Shown here in pieces: positions 8,296-19,026 of a stretch of DNA of 64,000 bases. The notes below the pieces were generated by a model. That model was not told the origin of the DNA and searched no databases. It was given only the letters and a program-made list of their open reading frames with translations. The DNA comes from Medakamo hakoo (lineage: Eukaryota; Chlorophyta; Trebouxiophyceae; Coccomyxaceae): assembly GCA_026636295.1 (NCBI GenBank), contig CP089459.1, forward strand, positions 496,001-560,000. The letters run 5' to 3'. A program made the translations under genes and the position numbers. Position 1 is the stretch's first letter; each line of letters starts with the position of its first letter.

Positions 8296-10347
8296 ATGCT
8301 TCGCGCAACGCCGCCCCCCTCGGCTGCCCGCCGCCCGGCCGCCCCTGTGGTCGGCCACTGGGTGCGGCACGTGCGCCCGGGCGGCGCGCGCCCTCGCGCC
8401 GCACCCTCCGCTTCCTCCCCGCCGCCCAGCCCGGCCACAGACGACGGCTCTGTTGAGGCGGAAGTCTTCCCGCCTCGGCCGACGGGCGCGGCCGCCGTCC
8501 CCGCGCCCAGCCTGGCGCCCCCGCCCGCCCGGCACCCGGGCGGGCGGCCTTCTCCACCGCCGCCCTCTGTCCCCGCCCCGCCGGCTGACCTCGGCCATTT
8601 AGCGCGCCGCATCGCCTTGGTTGGCTTGGGCGCGCGTGGCGTCACGGCTGCCGCCCGCCTGGCCGACTCGGACGGCGCGCTGGCTGGCGCACAAGCGGGC
8701 GTGTGGGCGGCCGACACCGACAGCGCCGCGCTCGCGACCGCCCCGCCCGGCGTGCGCACGGCCCTGATGTCTGGCGCGGCCGCGTCCCCGGGCGGCATTC
8801 CGGCCCTGGCACCCGACGACGCGGCCGCGCTCGTCGACGCCGTCCGCGACGGCGGCCTGGCCGTCCTGGTCGGGCCGGCCGTCGGCACGCCCGGCCCGGC
8901 CGCCGCGGCCGCGCTGACCGCCGCCCTGGCACGGTCCGGCGCTTTGACCGCCGCCGTCCTGGCCGCGCCCTTTGGCTTTGAAGGCGGCGCGGCGCGCGGG
9001 GCTGGTGGGGCGTCCGCCGCGCTGGCGGCCATTGCCGGCAGCGCGGGCGTGGCCGCGGTCGTCGACCAGGCCGTCTTGGTCGCGGGCGCCCAGCACGCGC
9101 AGGCGGGCGCGGGCCCGCCCGTCACCATGGCGGACGCGGTCGCCGTCGCGGACGCGGCGTTGGAGGCGGCAGCCCGCGCCGTCGTCGCGGCGCTGGCCGC
9201 CCCGGAGGCCCTGTGCGTGGAGGCCGGGACGGGGGAAGCCGCGTGGCGGCCGCGGGCGGCCGGCGGCAAGCGCGGCGGCGCCGCTGCCCTGCCACCCCCG
9301 CTGGCGGCCGCCCTGAAACCCGGCGGGTCCGCGGCGGGCGGCACGGCCGCGCCCGGGCGTGGCGCCGCCGCCATGGCCCTGCAAGACGCGGCGGGCGGGC
9401 GGGCGGAGGCCGCGCTCGCCCGCCTGGCGGCCGACGCCGCGGCCGCGGCCGCGGACTCGCCCTTTGTCGCGTCGGCGGCCGACCGGGCGGGCGGCCGCGG
9501 CACGTCGCCGTCCGCCCTGCTGGGCGTGGTGTACCTGCCTCCCGGCGCGGCGCCCGGGCCCGGCGCGGCGCGGGCGGCCGTCCAGGCCGCGGCCGCCGCG
9601 GCGGGCGACGGCCTGCTGGGGGAGGAAACCTGCCCGGCCGCGTTTGTCGCCGCGCCCCTGCCTCCCGGCGTGGCGGGGGCGGCGGCCGCGGGCGGCGAGC
9701 TGCGGGTGGAGGTGTCGCTGTTGGCCTGGTGGCCGACGGCGGCGGTGAAGGGCGCGCAGCCGGCGGCGGCTGGCCGGGCTGGCGCGCGGCCACACGCCGC
9801 CGCGCCGCCGCCGCCGCCTGCACCGCCCGCCGCGCACGAGCGCCCGCCCCCTCCGCCGCCGCCGCCCACGCCCCGCCTGGGCCTGCCGTCCGTCTTGGGC
9901 CGGAAGGCCGCGGTGCCGCCGTCGCCGCCGCCTCCCGCTGTCGCCGCCCCGACCCCCGCCCCGCCCGCCGCGGCGGTGGAGGCCGGCCTGGCGGCAGCGT
10001 CGGCGCCGCTGTCCCTCGACCTCCCGCCCGCCGCCGCCGCGTGGCGGGCCCGCCAGCGCGCGCCCGTCGCGCCCCGGGTCCGGTACCTGCCTGCGGTCGA
10101 CGTGGGCGTGCTGGAAGACGATGACGGAGGCGACAGCTTCATCGACGACGACGACGACGAGGCGTACGACGGCTGGGCAGGCGCGGCCCCCCCCCCGGCG
10201 CCCGCGCCCGCACGCCGGGGCGGCCTGTTTGGCCTCATCCGCGGCGGTGGTAAGGGTGCGGTGGACGACGGCGAGGAGGGCGTCCCGCTGCCGCCGCCCG
10301 ACCTGAAAGACCGGGTGGCGGGCATGCTGGAGCGGGAGCGGGAATGA
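8296..10347 (+). CDS. Degenerate FtsZ-fold protein, probably plastid
   Basis: Single exon, 683 aa. An in-frame TAA at 8290-8292 fixes the ATG at 8296. Residues 1 to about 100 are Arg/Ser/Pro/Ala-rich and could be a transit peptide plus linker. From about 105 the sequence follows FtsZ segment by segment: RIALVGLGARG (first Gly loop), AGVWAADTDSAAL (compare FtsZ AVNTDAQAL), GALTAAVLAAPFGFEGG (compare VTKPFNFEG), a helix MADAVAVADAALEAAARAVV, and a C-terminal-domain-like stretch at about 410-480 ending GGELRVEVSLLAW. The tubulin/FtsZ signature GGGTGTG is absent; VGPAVGTPGP stands there, so GTP hydrolysis is unlikely. About residues 490-620 are Pro/Ala linker; the tail is acidic and then basic (RRGGLFGLIRGGGK). 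An ARC3-like regulator of FtsZ rings is possible but unproven; no MORN repeats are visible. Confidence 0.65.
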   Translation: MLRATPPPSAARRPAAPVVGHWVRHVRPGGARPRAAPSASSPPPSPATDDGSVEAEVFPPRPTGAAAVPAPSLAPPPARHPGGRPSPPPPSVPAPPADLGHLARRIALVGLGARGVTAAARLADSDGALAGAQAGVWAADTDSAALATAPPGVRTALMSGAAASPGGIPALAPDDAAALVDAVRDGGLAVLVGPAVGTPGPAAAAALTAALARSGALTAAVLAAPFGFEGGAARGAGGASAALAAIAGSAGVAAVVDQAVLVAGAQHAQAGAGPPVTMADAVAVADAALEAAARAVVAALAAPEALCVEAGTGEAAWRPRAAGGKRGGAAALPPPLAAALKPGGSAAGGTAAPGRGAAAMALQDAAGGRAEAALARLAADAAAAAADSPFVASAADRAGGRGTSPSALLGVVYLPPGAAPGPGAARAAVQAAAAAAGDGLLGEETCPAAFVAAPLPPGVAGAAAAGGELRVEVSLLAWWPTAAVKGAQPAAAGRAGARPHAAAPPPPPAPPAAHERPPPPPPPPTPRLGLPSVLGRKAAVPPSPPPPAVAAPTPAPPAAAVEAGLAAASAPLSLDLPPAAAAWRARQRAPVAPRVRYLPAVDVGVLEDDDGGDSFIDDDDDEAYDGWAGAAPPPAPAPARRGGLFGLIRGGGKGAVDDGEEGVPLPPPDLKDRVAGMLERERE

Positions 10348-10470
10348 GGAATGGAGTGAGGATGACGAAACATGGAATGAGGGTTGGACAGGTGGCGGAG
10401 GTTTTTGCCGGGGAGACCCCAAAAAAGGATGATGGGGGTTTGTGCAGGAAGAGAGTCACTCGTTTTTCAA

Positions 10471-13063
10471 CTACAGTTCAAAGCCAGCACTGCCACCACC
10501 GCCGCGGCCGACGCCGCGCCCGGCGCCCAGCCGCAGGCCGGGCCCGGCGGCCAGGGGCCCCCGCCCTCCCCCCCTCCCCCGCCCGGCCGCGAGGCCAACC
10601 ACAGCGGGCCGCGCGCCCAGGCCGGCGGGGCGGGCTGCGGGCGCCGGCTTCGGTGGCGGCGCCGGCACGTCCATGTCCTCCCAGCCGTCGTCGTCGTCAT
10701 CGGCGGCGGCGGCAGCGGCCGGGAAGGCGGCCGCGGGCGGTGCGGACGGGCGGCCACCCCCACCACTGCCCAGGCCCAGCCCGGACAGCCGCGCGCGCGC
10801 CGCGGCTTCGGCCGCCGCGTCCGCGCCGTCGCCGTCCTCTCCCCCTTCGTCATCACTGGTCGCAAAGGCCGCGGTCGGCCGGGTGCGCGGCGGTGGCGGC
10901 GGCGGGCCCGCAGCGCGGGGCGGGCCCACCCCGCCGTTGGCGGCGAGCGGCCCGGCGCTCGGCGGAGGACCGCCACGCCCGCCGCCTCCGATGCCGCCCG
11001 CCGCGCCCGCGGCCGCGCCCAGGGCCGTGGACGCGAGCGAGGAAATGGCGCCAAGGCCGGACAGGCCCCACGACGACGAAGACGCATTGGACGGGCCGTG
11101 GCCGGAGCTGGCGCCGCCGCCGCCGGGCGCGCCACCCCCCGCCGCAGCAGCAGCAGCCGCGGCCGCCCTGTCTTTCTCATCCATCTCCCTGGCGTGCGCC
11201 TGCAGCCGCGCCAGGATGGCGGCCGCCGCCTCCAGCGCCGCCGCTCGGGCCGCACCGTCCGGGTCGACGGCGCCGGGTCCCACGGCGGGCAGGCCCCGCC
11301 CCGCCAAGTCCGACGGCGTGTGGAGGTCGAGCGTCGACACGAGCGCGCGCGCGCCCGCCGCGCGCGCGGGCGGCCACGGGTCTTTCAGGGCGCGCGCCAG
11401 GGCGTTCATCAGGACGCGGGCGCGGGCCGCGGGCTCCAGGCGGGGCGCAAGGGCGCCCAGCAGCAGGGTTGTGTTCGCCCGGATGCCGGGCGCGTCGTCG
11501 ACTTGGAGGCGGGCCAAGTGTTTGAGCAGCGGGCCGGAGAGCGTGCGGGGGGAGAGCGCGGGCCCCAGCGTGGCCATGGCCTTCAGCGTCGCGTCCCTCA
11601 AGTGCGGCGTCGCGTCGCTGAAACCCGACGCGAACGCCGGGTAGAACTCGGACTCGACTATGGACGGTGGGAGGCGGGGGCCGTACGAGGGGACGGCCTC
11701 CAGCAGCGCGGTCCGCAGCGCCCGGTCGGGCGATTTCGCGAGGCGGACGAGCAGCGGGACGGCCATCCGGCCCCAACTCTCCTCGTCCAGGCCGCCCGCG
11801 ATGGTGAGCAGCGGGCCGAGGGCCGAGGGAGGCGCGCCGCCGTACTCCAGCGCCGTGCCCAAAGCAGGCAACAAGCGTCTCTGGGCCAGGGCGGGAGGGA
11901 AGCGGGGCAGGGCCGCGGGCAGCGTCGCGCTGAAAAACGCGGCCTTGGCCGCCGGGTCGGACAGCGCGAGCGCGTCCAGCGCTTCCAAGCACTTGACGGC
12001 GGGCGTGTGCAGGGCCGCCGACCCCACCAGGGCCTTGGGGTCCAGGCGGCGGCCAGGCGCCGTCGCCAGCAGGCGCTGGTAGGCCTTGGCGACGGGCGGC
12101 GGGAGCGAGGCCGCCGCGGACCGCAGCCCTTCCAGCGAGGCCAGCGGCGTGCCCGAAAACGCTTCGGCCATCAGGCAGCCCAGCCCCCACGCGTCCGGCG
12201 CCCAGGGCGGGCCGGCCGCGACTGCGCCCCACTCCCCGCGCGCGACTTCAGGGGCCAGGTATTGACGCGCCAGGTAGCGCGGCGCGGAGGAGAGGGGCGA
12301 GCCGCCGGGGGTGCCCGCTTCCGCGACGGGGCACAGAAAGTCGAGGCCGACCAGGCGCCATTCGAGCGAGGGCGTGAGGCCGACGCTCGCCGCGCCGGCC
12401 AGGCCGCCGCACGCCAGCCCGCCCGCGTCGTGGGCCAGGAACGACACGGCCTTGGCGATGGCGTGCACCCCGCCCGCCGCGAATTCGGCGGCGGCGGCCC
12501 GGTCCATGGCCAGGGACGACAGCGTCGGCAGGAGGGGCGAGACCACCTCCGAGACGAGGTAAATCACCTGTGTTGGGGCGAGGGGGGGGGGGGAGGGGGT
12601 GAGACACACAGCTTGCGCGTTTTCTTCGAGCGTACCCTCGGACACACACACAACGCACCGTCTCTCCGCGCTCTTCAACCTCGGCCGTGTCCCGGAACTG
12701 GAGGATGTTGGGGTGGCGGACCTGTCGTTGTTGTTTGGAGAGGGGAGGAGGGTGGGAGGGTTGAAGACAGGAGAGCTGGACGTGCGCGCGCGCTTGCGCG
12801 TCGAGCGAAAAAAGCCGCCCAAGCCTCTCAATCCATCTCACCGTCTTCAGCTTGCGGACCCCGTGCCGGGCCGCTTCCAGCCGGGGATCATCCCGGCGTG
12901 GGGAGGAGATGCGCCACACAGAGACGGGCGCGCCGTCTTCGCGGGCGGTGCCGGCGTACAGCGACCAGCCCGCCCACCCGCCGCCGGGGACTTGGTCGCC
13001 CAGGGTGAAGGGCAAGGCCTGGCCGATGACGGCGCCCAGCTGGCCGGCCAGCTTGGCAAACAT
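10471..13063 (-). CDS. SCYL1: SCY1-like pseudokinase (SCYL1 type)
   Basis: Exons 13063-12842, 12721-12659 and 12567-10471, all phase 0, give 793 aa. The N-terminus (MFAKLAGQLGAVIGQALPFT) begins a degenerate kinase domain up to about residue 330. It includes VRHPNILQFRDTAEVEE, a protein-specific VIYLVSEVV strand and an APEVARGEW-like activation-segment end, but no HRD or DFG catalytic motifs. HEAT-like helices follow to about residue 590 (YPAFASGFSDATPHLRDATL, LARLQVDDAPGIRANTT). A long Ala/Gly/Pro tail with acidic patches (DDDDDGWEDMD) completes it. SCYL1 proteins act at the Golgi/COPI and in nuclear tRNA export in other eukaryotes. It diverges from Erv1. Confidence 0.85.
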
Positions 13064-13240
13064 GGTTGCGTTTTTTAAGAGGGGGAGGCCGGCGGGGGAT
13101 GGGGTGGCCCGCGCGCGCGCGTTTTTCGTGCGGCCGGACAAAGCAGTGGCGCCGAGCCAATGCGTCGCTTCATTCTTGTGTTTCGCTCTCGTCGTCCGTC
13201 CGCGTCGAGAGGGCCCACGCGCGCCATTGGCCCGCTCTAC
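13064..13240. promoter_or_regulatory. Bidirectional promoter, SCYL1 / Erv1
   Basis: The region between the SCYL1 ATG (13063) and the chosen Erv1 ATG (13241). If translation of Erv1 starts at the upstream in-frame ATG at 13160, the shared promoter shrinks to 96 bp, similar to other divergent pairs here. Confidence 0.45.
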
Positions 13241-14047
13241 ATGCACGACGAAATGGACGGACCACACCCTCCCACGAGCCAGCCCGGGCTCCCAAACCCG
13301 CTGGCCGCTTTAGCAGGCGTCGCCGCAGCAGCGGGCGACGCGCTGCGCCGCCTCGCTGGGCACGGGCCGGGCAGGCCATCGCCGCCGCCAGCCGCCCTGG
13401 ACACCTGGCCCGGTGGACGGGACGCGCCAGCAGGAACTCGTCGTCACGCACGGGCCGCGGGGAAAACCACGGCCGCCGTGGACTGGGTGACGGACCGGCG
13501 GGCGGCGGGCGGAGGTGGCCCGCCTGGAACAGCGCCGCCCCTCCCACCACCGTCGCACGAGGCCGCCAAGGCCGACTTGGGCCGAGCGACGTGGACGCTC
13601 CTGCACACGCTGGCAGCCCAGTACCCGGACCGCCCCAACCGCCGGCAGCGGGAGGACGTGGGGAAGCTGGTGAGGGCGCGCGGGCGGCGTGTTTTTTTCC
13701 TTTGCTTCCCACGCGCGCTCGGGTGTCCCTGGAACGGGTTGAGACTCCCACGCGCGCTCACGCAAGGCCGCCCACTCCTCAACACGCCCACGCACCAGAT
13801 CGACGTCCTGACCCGGGTCTACCCGTGTGGCGAGTGCGCGTCCCACTTTGCCGGGTTTGTGAAGGCCCGGCCACCGCGGCTGGGGTCGGGGCCCGACCTG
13901 CGCGGGTGGGTGTGTGAAGTCCACAACGACGTCAACGCTTCCCTGGGCAAGCCGCCCTTCAACTGCGCGTTGGTTGGGTCGAGGTGGGCGCCCCTGGACT
14001 GCGAGGGCGAGGGCGGGGAAGTCGGCGGCGCGTGCGCGCTCAAGTGA
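13241..14047 (+). CDS. ERV1: FAD-linked sulfhydryl oxidase Erv1/ALR
   Basis: Exons 13241-13669 and 13799-14047 (donor GTGAGG, acceptor GCACCAG, phase 0) give 225 aa. Starting at 13160 would add 27 residues (MRRFILVFRSRR...); I chose 13241 because the family usually lacks a presequence. The Erv/ALR domain has DLGRATWTLLHTLAAQYPD, the redox pair in VYPCGECASHF, and the FAD-binding signature CEVHNDVNASLGKPPFNC. The C-terminal cysteine pair is typical of plant-type Erv1, which carries its shuttle disulfide at the C-terminus, but here ten residues separate the two cysteines (DCEGEG...GAC). The enzyme reoxidises Mia40 or substrates in the mitochondrial intermembrane space. An unusual Pro/Arg-rich stretch of about 100 residues precedes the domain. 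Confidence 0.87.
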   Translation: MHDEMDGPHPPTSQPGLPNPLAALAGVAAAAGDALRRLAGHGPGRPSPPPAALDTWPGGRDAPAGTRRHARAAGKTTAAVDWVTDRRAAGGGGPPGTAPPLPPPSHEAAKADLGRATWTLLHTLAAQYPDRPNRRQREDVGKLVRARGRRVFFLCFPRALGCPWNGLRLPRALTQGRPLLNTPTHQIDVLTRVYPCGECASHFAGFVKARPPRLGSGPDLRGWVCEVHNDVNASLGKPPFNCALVGSRWAPLDCEGEGGEVGGACALK

Positions 14048-14103
14048 AAAAAGAAAAAACGCTATAGCTAACAGAAAGAAAAAAAATCTGCACCCTCTGC
14101 TGC

Positions 14104-15269
14104 TCACTCCCCGCTGCTCCGCGCCCGCTTGAGCGGCGGCGGCGCCGCCGCCGCACCGCCCGCCGGCCGGGCGGGAGGTGCAATCTTCTTGCCCACCGTC
14201 ACGCCGAAAGGCAGGGCGCCCGCGGCGGGCGCGGCCACAACCGCCTTTTTCTTCTTCTTCTTGTCACCCTCCCCACCACCACCCTCGCCGCCGCCGCCAC
14301 CGCGGGCAAACGCGCGCCACGACCCCACGCGCGCCTCCCGGTCCTTTTCCCACTGTTTGGCCACCTTGGCAGCTTCCCTCACCTCCCGCGCCGCCCGCGC
14401 TTCCTCCTCTTCCTCGCGGTGCGCCGCCTCCTTCAGTCGGGCCACCAGTTTTTGGCGTTTGAAGGCTGTCCGAGCCAGCACGTCGCGCGCCTTCTCCCGC
14501 CACGCCTCGTGAAACGCGTCCGACGCTTCCCACGCGGCCTGCACAGCGGCGGCCCCGCCGTCCGTCACTGCGGACGCCAGCCGCACCACCGCGTCCTTCT
14601 TGGACGCCGCGGCCTTCGCGGCCAGCACCTGGTCTTTGCTGTACTGGAGCACGTAGGTCAGCTCCTTCAGCTTGGCTTCTCCGTCGGGGCCCTCACCCCT
14701 CAGCGCGGCGACTGCCGCGTTCAGGACTTCGAACGCGTCCTGGGCGCGCGGGTGGGCACACTTATCCGGGTGGACGAGGAGGGAGGACTGGTTGGGTTGA
14801 GCGTTGGGTTGAGCGGGGAGAGGGGGGGGGAGGGGTGAAGCGAGGGTGGTGGACAAGGGGAGGAGGGGGCGAGTGTCCCACGCCGACCTCGGCCTGGGTG
14901 GACGCAGGAGAGAGGCACCGCCGTTCACGCACCCTCCTCCCTCCTCCCTCCCTCTCCCTCTCCTTCACCCACACAGCCACGCACCTTGCGGTACGCGCGC
15001 GTCACTTCCGCCGGCGACGCGTCAAACCGGACGCCGACCTGTTCGTAGGGGTTGAGCTTGAACGCGCCGAGGACGCGTTCCACTTCGGCGTCGCGGTCCG
15101 CGGCCTTGACGTCGGCGAAAAAGGCGGCTAGCAGGGCGTCGTCGTCCAGGGTGGGCTCTGGCTGTTGCGGAGGAGGCGCGGTGGACGGGCCGGGCTCGGC
15201 CGCGGCAGCTGCGGCTCCATTCGTTGCGTCGGCGCCAGGCACGGCCGCGCCGTCCTCGCCGCCGGGCAT
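14104..15269 (-). CDS. DNAJC8: DnaJ protein, DNAJC8/SPF31 type
   Basis: Exons 15269-14985 and 14787-14104 (donor GTGCGT) give 322 aa. The J domain spans the splice junction: NPYEQVGVRFDASPAEVTRA, YRK|SSLLVHPDKC, then AFEVLNAAVAAL, with the HPD motif intact. It is followed by a long charged helix rich in Glu, Arg and Lys (REEEEEARAAREVREAAK), as in DNAJC8/SPF31, a spliceosome-associated J protein. The C-terminal tail is Lys- and Gly-rich (GDKKKKKKAVV, LKRARSSGE), consistent with nuclear location. An N-terminal 60-residue Ala/Pro segment is low complexity. The stop lies 56 bp from the convergent Erv1 stop. Confidence 0.85.
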
Positions 15270-15537
15270 TATTCTCCCAACTCTTTCACACGCGGGCGGA
15301 GGGGTAGAGAGGAGCAGGCACGCGCCTGGCGTTGGGGTGAGCCTGCAGGCTCAACGAAGGAGGGCGTGCGGGCCCGCAAGAGAGTATAGAGCGTCTGGAC
15401 GCAACGCCGAACACTTTTCGTTGCGCAAAGCGAAATTTGCCCCGCAGAGAAAAAAAAAACGGCGGCGCGGGCCTGGCTCCATCCACACACACAAACAATC
15501 CTCGCGCGTGAACAGGAATCTCCCACTTCCAACTCTC
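15270..15537. promoter_or_regulatory. Bidirectional promoter, DNAJC8 / DIM1
   Basis: 268 bp between divergent starts. It contains GAGTATAGAG at about 15381-15390, a possible TATA-like element for either direction, and an A9 tract at about 15451-15459. Otherwise unremarkable. Confidence 0.4.
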
Positions 15538-16982
<1,445 letters not shown>

Positions 16983-17159
16983 GGAAGAGAAGACGAGAGA
17001 GGAGAAGGAGAAGACACGGTGTGTGTGCGTTCAGTGTATCATTGTTTTCAGGAGTTCCCGTGTGGGCCGTCCCACATTGAAAGATTCGGCGCGCGCGCGC
17101 GTGCCGAATTGGCGGGGCTCCACGGCCGCCCCAGCGCCTCTCCGCTCCATCACGCCGCC

Positions 17160-18944
17160 ATGGCGGGACAGGAGGTCAAGCCTTCTGCGCCCTTGCTGGC
17201 GCGGCCGCTCATCCCGGCGTGCGCGGCCGGCTCGGAGCTGGGGCGCGCGGCCGCGACCGCCACCCAAACGTCTGCCGACGCCTTCCAACCCGGGTCGCCC
17301 GCGTTCTGGGCGGCCGCCTTCAACCGGGCGGGCCGGGCCGGCGCCGCCTTGGCAGGCCTCGCCCTGCTCAGCGCTGTCTTCATCGCCGTCGCGGGCGTGG
17401 TGGCCACGCTCAGGAGGCGGCGACGCAGCGGCGGCGGCGGATCCGGCCTGCAGCACGCGCGCCAGGCCTGGCCGGGCGGCCTGGTGTTGGATACCGCCCC
17501 GGCCCAGGCGGCGCGCCCGCCCGGACCTCGCCCTGAAAAAGCCGCCTTGCGCACGGCCCTGCGCGCCACCGCCGTCCTGGGCGGGCTGACCTCCCTCGTC
17601 GCGTCCGCCCTGGGCGCGGCCCGCGTCTCGAGTCTGACCGCGTCGGCCGTCCCGTCCTTTTGGACCGGCCTGGCCCTCGGCTGGGCCGCCGCCGTCAAGG
17701 CCGCGGGCGCTGGACGGGCGGCGGTCGCGAGCCTGAGCGACGCCGCTGCTGGGTTGGACGCCCTGGCCGTCGCCCTGGCCGCCACGGGCAACGCGACCGC
17801 GGTCTTGGGCGCCCAGGCCCAACAATCGCTCGGCGACCTGCCTGCGATGAGCAAGCGGGCGGCCGCCGCGGCGGCGGAGGCACGGTCCGCCTCGGTCGCG
17901 GGCGAGGCCGCTCTGTCCCGCCTGGATGGCGGCGATCCCTCCGGGAAGACGGCCGGCGCCCTGGGCGCGGTGTCGGGGTTTTACGACGCGTGGGAGGCGC
18001 GGTCTGCGTCCGCCGCGCCGCGCGTGCGGGCGGGCGCGCTGGCCGCGTCGCTTGGCTTGCTGGCCCTGGGGTCCGGCGTCGCTGCGGCTGTGGCGGCGGT
18101 CGACCCGGCCCGCCCGGGCATTCCCCTCGTCACAGCCATGGCCGTGTGCGTGCTGGCGGCGGGAGCCGCGGCGGGCGGGGTGGCGGGCGTGCGGACGGCG
18201 CGGGCCGGCGCGCGGGACGCGTGCGTCTTTGCGGAGACGCTCGTCGCGGGCCGCGTCCGCGACTCGGCAGGCACCACCAGCGAGGTCGCCGCCCGCGTGG
18301 CGCGGTACTACCTCGACAGCCCGCCGGCCGATGGCGACGACGCGTCCGGCTTGGCGCCCACGCCCGTCGCGACGGGCGCCAAGGGCCCGGGCCGGCCCCG
18401 GCCCGCGCCCAACGTGCGGCTGGGCGGGGGGCGCGACGCGCCGGCCTGGGCACGCGGGGGTGGCGCCGTGCCTCCGCCTCCGCCGCCGTCCGACGTGGTC
18501 ACGTCCTTTGCGAGCAGCGGCCGCCGCCTGCACGCGGCGCCCCGGCCGGACGTCGGCCTCGCCGCGGCGCTGGGGTGGGACACGTCCACCCTGACGGCCG
18601 CGGCGGCCGACCCGACGACCGCGTCCTTGCTGGCCCTGCTGGCCTCCCCGTCCGGCGCGTCCTGGGTGAAAGCCGCTCCCGGCCTGGACGCGGCCGGCCG
18701 GGACGCCCTGCTCGCCCTGCCCGCGTCCGTCAGCGCGACCGCGGCCGCGCTGGACGAGTTTGCGGCCGCGTCGGACCGCTCCGCCTTCACGCCCGCGCTG
18801 ACGGCGCTGAAGAGGCTGCCGTGCTGCACGGCCAATGATGCGCTAGGCGCGTGGGGGGCGGCGTGGGTGAGCAGTGGCATTGGCGCGGCCGTTGTGGCCG
18901 CTGCCGCGGCCGGGTTGGGCCTGTGGAGGGGTGGACGAGGCTGA
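17160..18944 (+). CDS. Unrecognised multi-pass membrane protein
   Basis: Single exon, 594 aa, start MAGQEVKPSAPLL. I do not recognise the family. Visible membrane segments: one near residue 60-85 (AALAGLALLSAVFIAVAGVV followed by five Args), one or two near 140-190, a hairpin near 290-345 (LAASLGLLALGSGVAAAV and VTAMAVCVLAAGAAAGGV), and a final one at the C-terminus (GIGAAVVAAAAAGLGLW). Two large non-membrane loops lie between them, one helical and Ala-rich (about 190-285) and one Pro-rich (about 390-470). A CC pair precedes the last helix (LKRLPCCTAND). The arrangement of two helices, loop, two helices, loop, one helix loosely recalls Tweety-like proteins, but I see no shared motif. It follows DIM1 by 177 bp. 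Confidence 0.6.
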   Translation: MAGQEVKPSAPLLARPLIPACAAGSELGRAAATATQTSADAFQPGSPAFWAAAFNRAGRAGAALAGLALLSAVFIAVAGVVATLRRRRRSGGGGSGLQHARQAWPGGLVLDTAPAQAARPPGPRPEKAALRTALRATAVLGGLTSLVASALGAARVSSLTASAVPSFWTGLALGWAAAVKAAGAGRAAVASLSDAAAGLDALAVALAATGNATAVLGAQAQQSLGDLPAMSKRAAAAAAEARSASVAGEAALSRLDGGDPSGKTAGALGAVSGFYDAWEARSASAAPRVRAGALAASLGLLALGSGVAAAVAAVDPARPGIPLVTAMAVCVLAAGAAAGGVAGVRTARAGARDACVFAETLVAGRVRDSAGTTSEVAARVARYYLDSPPADGDDASGLAPTPVATGAKGPGRPRPAPNVRLGGGRDAPAWARGGGAVPPPPPPSDVVTSFASSGRRLHAAPRPDVGLAAALGWDTSTLTAAAADPTTASLLALLASPSGASWVKAAPGLDAAGRDALLALPASVSATAAALDEFAAASDRSAFTPALTALKRLPCCTANDALGAWGAAWVSSGIGAAVVAAAAAGLGLWRGGRG

Positions 18945-19026
18945 GTTGAAAAAAAAAAGGAGGACCTCTACGTTGCATTCTTTTTATCTCTCTCTCCCTC
19001 CGCCCCCCGCCCGATCACACGCTCCA

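Noticed and set aside
10348-10470. Extra small gene between the FtsZ-like and SCYL1 stops
   Set aside because: The 123-bp gap carries only short frames with no motif and is needed for the two 3' UTRs.
13160-13240. 27-residue N-terminal extension of Erv1 (MRRFILVFRSRR...)
   Set aside because: It is in frame and possible, but the Erv1 family usually lacks a cleavable presequence and the extension would leave only 96 bp of shared promoter. Kept as an alternative, not as the main call.
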